DNA from: Crossiella equi
Lineage (GTDB): Bacteria; Actinomycetota; Actinomycetes; Mycobacteriales; Pseudonocardiaceae
Direction: 5' to 3'
DNA: 64,000 bases
Assembly: GCF_017876755.1 (NCBI RefSeq)
Contig: NZ_JAGIOO010000001.1
Span: forward strand, 8,665,786 to 8,729,785
Shown: piece after piece, positions 54,094 through 62,364 of the stretch
Layout of the letters: each line of letters opens with the position of its first letter
Position numbering within the stretch: position 1 is the first letter of the stretch
The notes under the pieces: generated by a model
The model's input: the letters and a program-made list of their open reading frames with translations, nothing else
Databases searched by the model: none
Told to the model about the DNA's origin: nothing
Translations under genes and position numbers: made by a program

Positions 54094-57000
54094 TCACCTC
54101 CTGGCGTTGCTGGTGTTGGTGGCGTTGACCAGGCGGGCCACGCCCGCGCCGTCGACCCGTAGGCGGGCCTGGTCCAGGGCGGCCAGGACTCCGGCGGTCA
54201 CGGCGGCCCGCATCAGCTCCGCGTCCACAGTGGAGGCCGTGGAGCCGGAGACGGTGCGGGTGCCGCGTACCTCGGGCAGGTCCACCGCGCCCTGGCGGGT
54301 GACCCGGCTGGCCATCTCGGTTGCCGCTGCGGCCGGGACGTCGGCGGTGTTCTCGATGCCCAGCGCCAGACCGGCACCGACCTGGGTACCGATCTCGGCG
54401 AACACCGTTGAGGGGGAACGGATTCCGAGCCATTGCATGACCTGGTTGATCAGGCCGGAGACCTTGGAGCGGAGCCAGTCCACGACCCAGTTCCAGGCGG
54501 CTTTGAGTCCGTTGATCAGGCCGTTGATGATGTCGCGTCCGGCCTGCACCAGCCAGGTTCCGGCACCCCCGAAGACGTTGAGGATGCGCTCTCCCAAGCC
54601 CACGACGAAGCTGATCACGCCATCGACCGCTGAGCGCACCACGCCGGAGATGGCCGTCCAGATGCCCCGCAGGATGGTCAGCAGCCCGTTCCAGGCCCGG
54701 TCCCAGTTGCCGGTGACCAGGCCGAGGACGGTCTCGATCACCCCGCGTACCACCTGCATCGCACCGCCGACGATGGCGGCCAGGGAGCCGAACACCGTTG
54801 TGGCAACAGCGATCAGGCCCTGTAGGGCGGGCACCACCAGGTTGACGATCAGCTCCACCAGGGGCGTGATCGCGGTGACCAGGGTGGCGAACAGCTGTGC
54901 GCCCTGAACGATCACCGGCATGAGGGAGGTCAGCAGGGTGATCAGCGGGGGCAGCAGCTCGGTCACGATCTGCAACACGATGGGCAGCAACGGAAGTAGC
55001 GCGTTGACCACGGCGAGGAACGCCTCGGCCAAGGGCGGGATGATCGGGACCAGGCCGCCGATCGCCTGCGCGAGTACCTGGCCCACCAGGGTGCCGACCT
55101 CGGTCAGGACCGGTGTCGCGGCGGCCAGGGCGGTGGTGATCACCTGGGCCAGCTGGGTGATCGCACCGACCAGCACCGGCAACACGGGCATGACCGCGTT
55201 GAGCGCGGCCAGCAACACCGTGCTGAACAGGGTGGACAGTGCCCCCAGGACGGGCATGACGGCGGCCAGCGCCTGCACCAGCGCGCCACCGACCTGCGCC
55301 ACGATCGGCACCAGGGCCGCCCCGAAGGCGGCCAGCGCCGGAGCGGACTCGCCGATGGCCTGCACCATCAGGCCGCCGAGCTGACTCAGCAGCGGGGCCA
55401 GAACCGCGGCCAGGGCGGCAATGACCGGGGCCAGCTGGGTGATCGCTGCGCCGAGCGCCCCGCCGAGCAGGCCGACGACCTCGCTCAGCGCGGGGGCCAG
55501 CGCCTGCACCACCGGAGCCAGGGCGGCCACGGCGGGCACCAGCATGGACACGAACGCCTGCGCCGCGACCGCCAGCAGCGGGGCCAGCGCGGCCAGCATC
55601 TGCCCCAGCGGGGCGATAGCCGGGGCCAGGGAGCGCAGCGCCTCCCCCAGCATGGGGCCGATCTGGGCCACGGCGGGGGCCAGGGAGGTCACCAACGCCT
55701 GACCGATGGCCTCCACAATCGGGCCGAGCCCAGCGGCAACCGTCGCCAGTCCACCGAAAATCTGTTGCAGCGCAGTAATTCCCTGCGCCGATTCCAGGAA
55801 CTCCGCTACCTGGCCGGTGATGCCGACCAGGACGGTCAGCATGTTCCCGCCGGAAGCCGACGCGGCGGAGAACACCGACGTGACGATGCTGAAGACGTTG
55901 CCCAGCAACGCGCCGAGCTGGCGCAGCACATCCAGCGCAGCCGAGATCCACCCGGCAAGCTGGCCGGATTCCCTTGCCGTGCTGATGAACTCGCTAAAGC
56001 TCTGCGCAGCGCCGATCGCGCCGGAGGTGAGCTGGGGCAGGAATGTGCTGCCTACGGCGGCCACGTCGGTGAAGGCAGACAGCAGCGGCGCTACCGCACC
56101 GGTCAGGTTGCCGATCGCGGTCCGGGCGTTGCCCAGGATCAGCGTGACATCAGCGGCCGTCTCCCACCGCTGCATGAACCCGGAGACCTGGCGCGCGCCC
56201 GTGTTCAGCTCGGCGGCCACGCCGGTCAGCTCGGTGCGCAGGATTGGCAGGTACTGCCCACCCAGGGCGCGCACGCTGGTGCCGAGTCCGGCGAACAGCT
56301 GATCCTGCACGTCGAGCTTGAGGCCGTCGAAGGCCGGGCGCATGCTGCGCACCGCGACGGCCGTTGCCGCCGCGTTCGGGGACAGCTTGCCCAGCGCCTC
56401 GGCGAACTCGGCCGGGCTGCTGGCGCTGAGAGCGTCGGAGAAGCCCGACAAGCCAAGGCGGAGGGTGGTTACCGCTGCGGCGGCGGCCAGGGCCGCAGCG
56501 GGCATCACCAGCAGTGCGCCGGAGGCGGTGGCCGCCGCGCCACCGAGCGCGCCGAGTGCGCCTGCGGCCTGGGTCAGGGCGGCGGCCATGACCGCGCCGC
56601 GCAGGGTGGCCGCGCCCACGGCGGCCGTCATCGCGGTGAACTGGGCCGTGGCCCTATTGCTGCTGTCGCCGAGGGCGGACAGGCCGCGCACCGCTGTGCC
56701 CACCGAGTTGTCCAGTGCTACCCGGAGGTCGATCTCGCGGGAGGACATCCGGCGGATGAGCGCGGCGAAGGCGGCTTCGGCGGGCTGGGATGCCAGCTCG
56801 GCCAGGATGCGCAGGGCGGGCAGGCCACCTGAGCGGGTGGCCTCCCGCACCTGCTGGTAGAACGCCGTGGTGTTCAGCTCGGCCGTGATGCCCAGCGCGG
56901 GCGCGGCCCGCTCGCCTTCCCGGACTCCGTCCCGGACCACCTGGGAGATTCCCCGCAGGGACGGGAGAAGCGTCAGGTAGGCATGCCCGACATCAGCCAC
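54094..57000 (-). CDS. Tape measure protein
   Basis: 968 aa from GTG 57000. Long, hydrophobic and repetitive (many alternating Ala/Leu/Val helices such as LAPALSEVVGLLGGALG), with the N-terminal MADVGHAYLTLLPSLRG typical of actinophage tape measures and a soluble C-terminal region containing QAGRDIINGLINGLKAAWN. It sets tail length. Follows the tail-assembly chaperones. Confidence 0.94.
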   Translation of the reverse strand: MADVGHAYLTLLPSLRGISQVVRDGVREGERAAPALGITAELNTTAFYQQVREATRSGGLPALRILAELASQPAEAAFAALIRRMSSREIDLRVALDNSVGTAVRGLSALGDSSNRATAQFTAMTAAVGAATLRGAVMAAALTQAAGALGALGGAAATASGALLVMPAAALAAAAAVTTLRLGLSGFSDALSASSPAEFAEALGKLSPNAAATAVAVRSMRPAFDGLKLDVQDQLFAGLGTSVRALGGQYLPILRTELTGVAAELNTGARQVSGFMQRWETAADVTLILGNARTAIGNLTGAVAPLLSAFTDVAAVGSTFLPQLTSGAIGAAQSFSEFISTARESGQLAGWISAALDVLRQLGALLGNVFSIVTSVFSAASASGGNMLTVLVGITGQVAEFLESAQGITALQQIFGGLATVAAGLGPIVEAIGQALVTSLAPAVAQIGPMLGEALRSLAPAIAPLGQMLAALAPLLAVAAQAFVSMLVPAVAALAPVVQALAPALSEVVGLLGGALGAAITQLAPVIAALAAVLAPLLSQLGGLMVQAIGESAPALAAFGAALVPIVAQVGGALVQALAAVMPVLGALSTLFSTVLLAALNAVMPVLPVLVGAITQLAQVITTALAAATPVLTEVGTLVGQVLAQAIGGLVPIIPPLAEAFLAVVNALLPLLPIVLQIVTELLPPLITLLTSLMPVIVQGAQLFATLVTAITPLVELIVNLVVPALQGLIAVATTVFGSLAAIVGGAMQVVRGVIETVLGLVTGNWDRAWNGLLTILRGIWTAISGVVRSAVDGVISFVVGLGERILNVFGGAGTWLVQAGRDIINGLINGLKAAWNWVVDWLRSKVSGLINQVMQWLGIRSPSTVFAEIGTQVGAGLALGIENTADVPAAAATEMASRVTRQGAVDLPEVRGTRTVSGSTASTVDAELMRAAVTAGVLAALDQARLRVDGAGVARLVNATNTSNARR

Positions 57001-57003
57001 GGA

Positions 57004-57686
57004 TCACGCTCCCCTCATCATGAGCGCGATCTCTCGCAGGGAGCGGGTTTCCGGGTCACCTCCCCTCGTCGGGGAAGGGTTTTCGTTGGTGCCGCTGGGA
57101 ATCAGCGGCGGGGCTAGCTGGTCCTCGGTGAGCTGCTGGCCGAGCATCCCGGCCAGCAGCGCCCACACCGTGGTGAGCCTGCGCTCCACGGCCAGCAGCA
57201 GGGCGTGTGTGCGGGTCCAGTCGGCATCCGGGTTCACCGTGCGCCACACGGCCGCATCCTCGGGCAGGTGCGTGATGAGCACGCAGACCCGGCGCAGGCT
57301 CAGCTGTCCCCGGTAGAGGTCGAGCAGGTCCACCCCGTAGTGCCGCAGTAGGTCGGCTTCCAGGGCTTCGGCGGTCGCGCGCTTGCCGAGAAGTTGCGCG
57401 ACCGTCAGCGGTTTCCCCGGCCCAGCGCTCCGACCACGGCGGCGGAGAACTCCTCGGCGTCGGCGACGGTCCCGGCGACGGTGCGCCACTGCGCGTACTG
57501 CTCGGTGCCCAGGATGATCCGCAGGGCGGCCATGGGCTTCCCGGCTTCCTCGGCCTCGATCGCTTCCAGGGGGAAGGCTTCGGCCAGCGGGAGCGTGAAG
57601 GTCAGGCCGCGCCAGTCCACGGTGGGGCTGGCGGGGGTGGTGGTGGTCTTCTTCTTGGTGGCCTCGGTGCGCTGGCGTGCGCTCAT
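57004..57686 (-). CDS. Tail assembly chaperone G-T fusion made by -1 frameshift
   Basis: Long product: frame 0 from ATG 57686 to the slippery site at 57411-57417, then frame -1 to the stop at 57004. The downstream frame begins GKPLTVAQLLGKR and ends RSLREIALMMRG; it has no start of its own near the site. Position directly before the tape measure is where such chaperone pairs lie in siphoviruses. Confidence 0.8.
57405..57686 (-). CDS. Tail assembly chaperone (short frame, G-type)
   Basis: 93 aa from ATG 57686, ATGA overlap with the major tail protein stop. It starts MSARQRTEATKKK and ends at TGA (57405-57407) six bases after the GGGAAAC site. A G-type chaperone by position and context. Confidence 0.8.
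   Translation of the reverse strand: MSARQRTEATKKKTTTTPASPTVDWRGLTFTLPLAEAFPLEAIEAEEAGKPMAALRIILGTEQYAQWRTVAGTVADAEEFSAAVVGALGRGNR
57411..57417 (-). promoter_or_regulatory. Programmed -1 frameshift site GGGAAAC
   Basis: On the - strand G GGA AAC sits in the X XXY YYZ register of the short chaperone frame; slipping back one base gives GGG AAA CCG and reads into the downstream frame. Confidence 0.85.
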
Positions 57687-58327
57687 GCCTGGGGCTCCTT
57701 GTCGTTGGCGGCCAGTGCGGCGAAGCCGCCTGGCGGGGTGGTGGCGGCCAGTACGGCGGGGTCGTTGGTGAGCCAGACGGCGAGCACGGTGGAGCCGCCG
57801 GGCGGTGCGAGCGCGGAGAAGGTCAAGCCCCACCGCGCCTCTTGGGTGCGGGACCACTGGGCCTCTTCGGTCTCGGTGACCTCGGCCCGGGGCAGGTACA
57901 GCCGGTGGGAGTAGACCTCGGTGTCTGACACCTGGTCGGTCCAGTCCACGCACACCGCGCGGGCATCCCCACGCGGGATGGTGGACAGCTCGGCCCGGTA
58001 CTTCTTGCTGCCCGCAGCGGTTTCCGCGAAGGTCAGGCCAGAGAAGTAGACCCCCAACACGGCGGCCTTGGACTCCTGCAACGTGCTCTTAACCGTCAAC
58101 TCGTGGGACTTCAAGATGTAGCGGGCGGGCGTCAAGGTCTGCCAGTGCTCCGTGGCCTCCCGCTCGATCTTGCGGCTGAGCGTCACGCCATCGGAGGTGG
58201 ACAGCCCGAGGCCGGTCCACGCGGCTGGTAGTGCGCTGGTGGCGTCGGCAGGCTCCGGTGTGCCCGGTGCGGCTACGTGCAGCTCTCCGGTACCGGGCAC
58301 GCGGACGTGCGCAGAGTTGAGGGACAA
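57683..58327 (-). CDS. Major tail tube protein
   Basis: 214 aa from TTG 58327, chosen for the GGAGG nine bases upstream. LHVAAPGTPEP, LGLSTSDGVTLSRKIE and ALAPPGGSTVLAVW follow the layout of actinophage major tail proteins. Located between the connector genes and the tail chaperones, the expected place. Confidence 0.8.
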   Translation of the reverse strand: MSLNSAHVRVPGTGELHVAAPGTPEPADATSALPAAWTGLGLSTSDGVTLSRKIEREATEHWQTLTPARYILKSHELTVKSTLQESKAAVLGVYFSGLTFAETAAGSKKYRAELSTIPRGDARAVCVDWTDQVSDTEVYSHRLYLPRAEVTETEEAQWSRTQEARWGLTFSALAPPGGSTVLAVWLTNDPAVLAATTPPGGFAALAANDKEPQA

Positions 58328-58382
58328 GGGGATGGGCCTCCGTGAGGGTGTGGTCGGGGCTGGTGGGGGCCGCCCGGTGCGG

Positions 58383-58466
58383 GTGCCCGCGGGCACAGCT
58401 GGTCGGGCGGGCGATGGCGCCCGGGTGGGTCCGGCCGGCCGGAGGCAGGCCGAACCCACCCGGGCG
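58383..58466 (-). promoter_or_regulatory. Palindrome and hairpin before the tail operon
   Basis: GTGCCCGCGGGCAC (58383-58396) is followed by a 13-bp stem (58418-58430 with 58454-58466) in the 165-base gap upstream of the major tail gene. The palindrome and a 21-base segment recur at 50039 and 49949. It may be a terminator and promoter region between head and tail genes. Confidence 0.5.
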
Positions 58467-58492
58467 GGGTGAGTGCGTGCCCGTGGTGACGG

Positions 58493-58897
58493 TCAGCGGG
58501 GCGGGGTGCGCACCACCAGCACCGCCCGTGCGGTGGCCAGCGGCGCACCGGTGTAGGGGTCGGTGCCGGGGATCGGGCCGGTGGCGGGCTCGGCCGCGAT
58601 CAACGCCCCGGAGGCGGTGCCCGGGTCGCACAGCCGCCCCAGCGCCTCGGCGACCAGGCGCACGGCCTGGTGCTCGGTGTGGTGCCAGGCGCTCAGGCGC
58701 ACCGTGCCGCGCTGGATCGCGGGCCACTGCCAGGTGTGGGCATCCACCGCGACCAGCAGCCAGGGCAGGCGCTCCGGCCCGCCGTCCGGGCCTCTGCCCA
58801 GCTCGGTGGAGACCGGCAGGCCGTCGCCGAGCTGGCGGCGCAGCAGCCGGGCGGCCAGCTCGGCGACATCCAGGGGCACGGGCACGGGCCTGCTCAC
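58493..58897 (-). CDS. Tail terminator / head-tail joining protein
   Basis: 134 aa from GTG 58897, which overlaps the upstream stop (GTGA). A short alpha/beta protein with LAARLLRRQL, LPWLLVAVDAHTWQWP and TARAVLVVRTPP; the size and position just before the major tail gene suit a tail terminator. Family match is by position more than motif. Confidence 0.55.
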   Translation of the reverse strand: MSRPVPVPLDVAELAARLLRRQLGDGLPVSTELGRGPDGGPERLPWLLVAVDAHTWQWPAIQRGTVRLSAWHHTEHQAVRLVAEALGRLCDPGTASGALIAAEPATGPIPGTDPYTGAPLATARAVLVVRTPPR

Positions 58898-59202
58898 CCG
58901 TCCCCCTCCTCTCCGAGGCCGTGCACGTCCAGCCCGCACGCCGTGGCCGAGCGGGACAGCAGCCCGTGCCGGGCCTCCATGCCGATGCCTGCCGGGTGGC
59001 GGATGGCCACCGAGACCCGCGCCCGGTCGGTGCTGGTCTCAGCCACCACGTCCACGGGAACCGGTGCGCCGCTGCGGACCCGCCGTCCTTGCGCGCGGGC
59101 GGCCTGGACCACGGCGGCGGCGGCCTGGTCCAGGACTGCCTGAACCTGCGGGCTGGTCAGCAGCTCGGCCAGACCCTGGGAGTCGCGGTGGAACTCGGCC
59201 AT
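58894..59202 (-). CDS. HK97 gp10-like head-tail protein
   Basis: 102 aa from ATG 59202. QAAAAVVQAARAQGRRVRSG and VSVAIRHPAGIGMEARHGLL match the gp10-like minor tail/connector pattern (helix followed by an Ig-like RHPAG strand). Overlaps both neighbours by four bases. Confidence 0.7.
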   Translation of the reverse strand: MAEFHRDSQGLAELLTSPQVQAVLDQAAAAVVQAARAQGRRVRSGAPVPVDVVAETSTDRARVSVAIRHPAGIGMEARHGLLSRSATACGLDVHGLGEEGDG

Positions 59203-59507
59203 CAGCCCTCCACGTGCCGTAGGGCGGTCTCGTAGTGGGTGTGGCCCTGCCGGGGTGACCACCGCTGCGGGGTGCCCTGGACCTGGTAGGTCCGGCCCTC
59301 GAACACGATCCGTTCGCGGGCGTGCACGGGGTCGCGGGTGAACAGCCACCAGGCCGCGCTGACGGGGTGCCGCCCGACCTCGGCCGCGTCGGTGGACTCG
59401 CGGGGTTGGAGCAGTCCGCGCAGCGCACGGCGGGGCGCGTCCGGCCCGTAGTCCAGGGCCGGGGTCGGGTTGCCGTAGGCGTCGGGGATCTCCCTGGGGG
59501 TGATCAC
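59202..59507 (-). CDS. Head closure (head-tail adaptor) protein
   Basis: 101 aa from GTG 59507. MITPREIPDAYGNPTPALDYG begins a short SPP1 gp16-type adaptor: GLLQPRESTDAAEVGRHPVSA, FTRDPVHARERIVFEGRTYQV. Lies between the gp6-like and gp10-like proteins, the usual order. Confidence 0.72.
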   Translation of the reverse strand: MITPREIPDAYGNPTPALDYGPDAPRRALRGLLQPRESTDAAEVGRHPVSAAWWLFTRDPVHARERIVFEGRTYQVQGTPQRWSPRQGHTHYETALRHVEG

Positions 59508-59514
59508 GGTCAGC

Positions 59515-59994
59515 TCATGGGGCAGATGCAGGCGGCACCTCCCACGGGAACGGTTCTCCGGGCTGGCCGTTGCGGTAGAGCACGGGCAGCCGGTACGGGG
59601 GGTCGGTGTGCTCCCCGGCTCCGTAGGGGGTGCGGGTGGAGCGCAGGCCGCTGCGGCGGGACAGGCGGCGCAGGATCGCGCGGTCATCACCGGTGAGGTA
59701 GACGCCGTTGGTCCCGGCCTCGCCGTAGCGGTAGGTGTACTGCCCGGCCGTCTCCGAGGAGAACCCGTCCGGGTTGCGCACCGCGCGGGCGGCGGCCTGG
59801 CAGACCACGGTCACCACGACCTCGGGCACGGTGGGCACCAGCAGGCCGGGCGGGACCTCGGCCCGCACCAGGGCCGAGGCATCCGCCAGCGCCGCGAGTG
59901 CGCGCTTCTCCTCCGGGGTCCCGGCCAGCGGGCGCTGCATGCGCTCGCTCAGCTCGGCCAGGCTCGCCAGCGGGGGCAGGGCCGCAGCGGTCAC
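59515..59994 (-). CDS. Phage gp6-like head-tail connector
   Basis: 159 aa from GTG 59994, overlapping the coat protein stop (GTGA). Helical N-terminal half (LADASALVRAE, VVTVVCQAAARAVRNPDGF) and the C-terminal LTGDDRAILRRLSRRSG that resemble adaptor proteins attached to the portal. Confidence 0.72.
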   Translation of the reverse strand: MTAAALPPLASLAELSERMQRPLAGTPEEKRALAALADASALVRAEVPPGLLVPTVPEVVVTVVCQAAARAVRNPDGFSSETAGQYTYRYGEAGTNGVYLTGDDRAILRRLSRRSGLRSTRTPYGAGEHTDPPYRLPVLYRNGQPGEPFPWEVPPASAP

Positions 59995-60890
59995 GGCGTG
60001 GCGCTGACGGTCAGCCGCACCGCCCGCTTGACCGTGTTGTCCTCCTCCTTGGTGGTGGAGGCCCCGGCCAGGGTGCTGACCACGGAACGGTCCTGCTGGA
60101 AACCGGGGTCGTAGTCGCGGATCAGGCGCAGGCTGATTCCGTTGTAGGTCATGGACTCTCCGAAGGTCGCGCCTTCGGGAACGCTGAGAGCCCTTGTCAC
60201 CAAAGGAAAAGCAGAGCTGTGGTAGGCCACGGCAGAGCCATCGGCCAGGTACGCCGAGGGCAGCACGTTGAACCCGTGCAGGCGGCCGATGACCGCTTCG
60301 CGCAGGGCGGTGGACCAGGTGGAGTCGGCCGTGTTGACCAGCTTCTTGGACAGGTGGTCCAGGATGAGCACTTCCACGTCCGGGCTCACAGCCAGGAACC
60401 GCCCGTCGAAGGGCACGCCGTTCTGGGTCAGGACCTTGCGGGCGTTGAGGATGGCCAGGTTGATGTCACTGCCGTCCGGCTTGATGGTCACCGTGGAGGC
60501 AAGGGCGTTCATCTGCGCCGCAACCATGGTCTCCACCTCCTCGGCCACGGACTTGGCCTGAGGCATGGACACCGTGGTGGTGAAGTCGCGCAGCTTGAGC
60601 GTCAGCTCTTCGTCGGTGAGCGCGACGCCCTTGTACAGGTAGTCGGTCAGCTTGACGTCCACCGCGTGTTCGGTGATGTCGTCAATGACGATGGGCGCTC
60701 CGGCGGCGCGGTTGAACCGGCGGGCGCGGCCGACCAGTACGCCCGTGCGGACGGTGACCGTGTCGCCGATCTTCCCGGCGAAATCGCGTTCGGCGTCGCG
60801 CCAGGTGGTACCGGCCAGAACCGCCTGGCGCTCCAGGGCGGCCAGGCTGGCGGCGGCGATCTGCCGAGGGGTCAGGATCGTGTTGGGCAT
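59991..60890 (-). CDS. Major capsid protein (P22 coat-like family)
   Basis: 299 aa. MPNTILTPRQIAAASLAALE, IGDTVTVRTG and HAVDVKLTDYLYKGVALTDEE are typical of the P22-type coat family in actinophages, with AYLADGSAVAYHSSAFPL later. It forms the icosahedral shell; the scaffold gene lies directly upstream. Confidence 0.85.
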   Translation of the reverse strand: MPNTILTPRQIAAASLAALERQAVLAGTTWRDAERDFAGKIGDTVTVRTGVLVGRARRFNRAAGAPIVIDDITEHAVDVKLTDYLYKGVALTDEELTLKLRDFTTTVSMPQAKSVAEEVETMVAAQMNALASTVTIKPDGSDINLAILNARKVLTQNGVPFDGRFLAVSPDVEVLILDHLSKKLVNTADSTWSTALREAVIGRLHGFNVLPSAYLADGSAVAYHSSAFPLVTRALSVPEGATFGESMTYNGISLRLIRDYDPGFQQDRSVVSTLAGASTTKEEDNTVKRAVRLTVSATP

Positions 60891-60937
60891 CGGGTCGGGT
60901 TCGTCTCCTTCGGAGGGTGGTCAGGGGCAGGGCGGGG

Positions 60938-61438
60938 TCAGGAGCCCCACACCAGGCGGGCGATGGCCTCGGGGGTGTCCTCCACCGGCACCGAGCTGCC
61001 CACCGGGGAGGCCGGGCGCAACGCCTCGACCGGCCGCAGCGGAGCTGGGGACGTCGGGGTGGCGGGGGCCTGGGTGGCGGCCAGCGCGGTCACGGCGGCC
61101 AGGACGGCGGAGGCGTCCTCAGCGAGGGCCTGTTCGGTGTCGCCGCGCAGGCGCTCGGCCAGCACGTCCGGCAGGCCGACCGAGCGAGCCGCGACGAGCT
61201 GGTGCAGCCGGTGCTGTGCTGTCTGGGCCTCGGCGGCGGCCTCCTCGTATCGGCTGGTCAGAGCCGTGACCTGGTTCTGCAGCTCGGTCAGGTCCCCGCC
61301 CGGGGCCGCTGACGCCGGCGTCGGGGTCCCGGGCGGGGTTGTTCCCGCGGACGGGGCGGTGGCCTCGGTGGAGCTCGGCGGGGACGGGGGCGGTGGCGTG
61401 GGCGCCGGGCTGGTCTCGGGCGGGCTGGTCTCGGACAC
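60938..61438 (-). CDS. Capsid scaffold protein
   Basis: 166 aa from GTG 61438, with GGAGG upstream. Pro/Ser/Thr-rich N-terminus, then a coiled-coil helix (LQNQVTALTSRYEEAAAEAQ) and helical tail. The position between MuF-like and coat genes is typical of a scaffold. Confidence 0.75.
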   Translation of the reverse strand: MSETSPPETSPAPTPPPPSPPSSTEATAPSAGTTPPGTPTPASAAPGGDLTELQNQVTALTSRYEEAAAEAQTAQHRLHQLVAARSVGLPDVLAERLRGDTEQALAEDASAVLAAVTALAATQAPATPTSPAPLRPVEALRPASPVGSSVPVEDTPEAIARLVWGS

Positions 61439-61472
61439 GCGGGCCTCCAGGGGCAGGCGGGTGGGGTGGTGG

Positions 61473-61511
61473 CCCCGGGGTGCCGCGCACTCAGGCAGCG
61501 GCACCCCGGGG
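61473..61511 (-). terminator. Hairpin between the MuF-like and scaffold genes
   Basis: 14-bp perfect stem (61473-61486 with 61498-61511), 11-base loop. Likely a partial terminator or mRNA-processing structure. Confidence 0.5.
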
Positions 61512-61587
61512 AGGAGAGGCCGTCCCGGCCTCGGGCAGGAACCAGCTCGGTGTGGTTGGTCTGGTCTGCCGGGGCCGGGACGGTGGG

Positions 61588-62364
61588 TCAGGTGGCGCGC
61601 TGGGCTTCGTAGGCCGCACGGAAGGCCGCGCGTGCCTTCTTGGCAGGCAGCCCTTCGGCGTGGTCCTTGTAGAGCTGGGCGAAGCGGCGGGATGCGGCGG
61701 GCAGGGCGGGGCTCATGGTGTACACGGGTTCGGCCTCGCACCCGCAGTCGTCGTGGTAGCCGTCCTCCGGGTTGCCCTTGCGGGACAAGGCCGAGGACTT
61801 GGACAGGTAGACCGCGCCGCGTGCGGCCATGAGCGCGCAGAAGGCGCACGGCGAGCCGTCGGTGACGCGCATGTAGCCCAGCGCGCGCGGGTCGCTGCGC
61901 AGGTACGCCGCGATGGCGGCGCGTCCGGCCGCGCGGGCGTGGCGCACCGAGGCAGCTGCCACGGTCGGGGCGGCTCGGTCGGCGGCCTGGCGCGGGTCCA
62001 GGCCGCGCCGGGTCAGGCGCTTGACCCGGGCCGGGCCGGTGACGAGCAGGCTCACCTGAAGCGCCCGACGCCAGGCCGGGGAGTCGGCGAGGCTGGGCAG
62101 GGACCAGCCGTCCGTGCCGATCTCAGCGGCCCGGAACCGCTGGAAGTACCGGCCTCCGAGCTGCTGGGAGGTCACGCGGTGGCGGGCCACCAGGTCGATG
62201 ACCCGGCCTGCCCAGGTGCGGGAGGTGGCGTCCAGGCGCAGCGGGTCCAGGCTTTCCCAGACCGAGAGGACGTCCCGGATCACCAGCGCTCCCAACGAAC
62301 TCTGATCACGGCGGTACTGCTGGGTCAGCCGGGCTGCTTCCGATGCCGTTGCCACTGAACGCAT
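61588..62364 (-). CDS. MuF-like minor capsid protein
   Basis: 258 aa from ATG 62364. The N-terminal half is helical; the C-terminal CAFCALMAARGAVYLS and HDDCGCEAEPVY with paired Cys are typical of the MuF-like protein that follows the portal in actinophages. It overlaps the portal gene by 59 bases. Confidence 0.8.
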   Translation of the reverse strand: MRSVATASEAARLTQQYRRDQSSLGALVIRDVLSVWESLDPLRLDATSRTWAGRVIDLVARHRVTSQQLGGRYFQRFRAAEIGTDGWSLPSLADSPAWRRALQVSLLVTGPARVKRLTRRGLDPRQAADRAAPTVAAASVRHARAAGRAAIAAYLRSDPRALGYMRVTDGSPCAFCALMAARGAVYLSKSSALSRKGNPEDGYHDDCGCEAEPVYTMSPALPAASRRFAQLYKDHAEGLPAKKARAAFRAAYEAQRAT

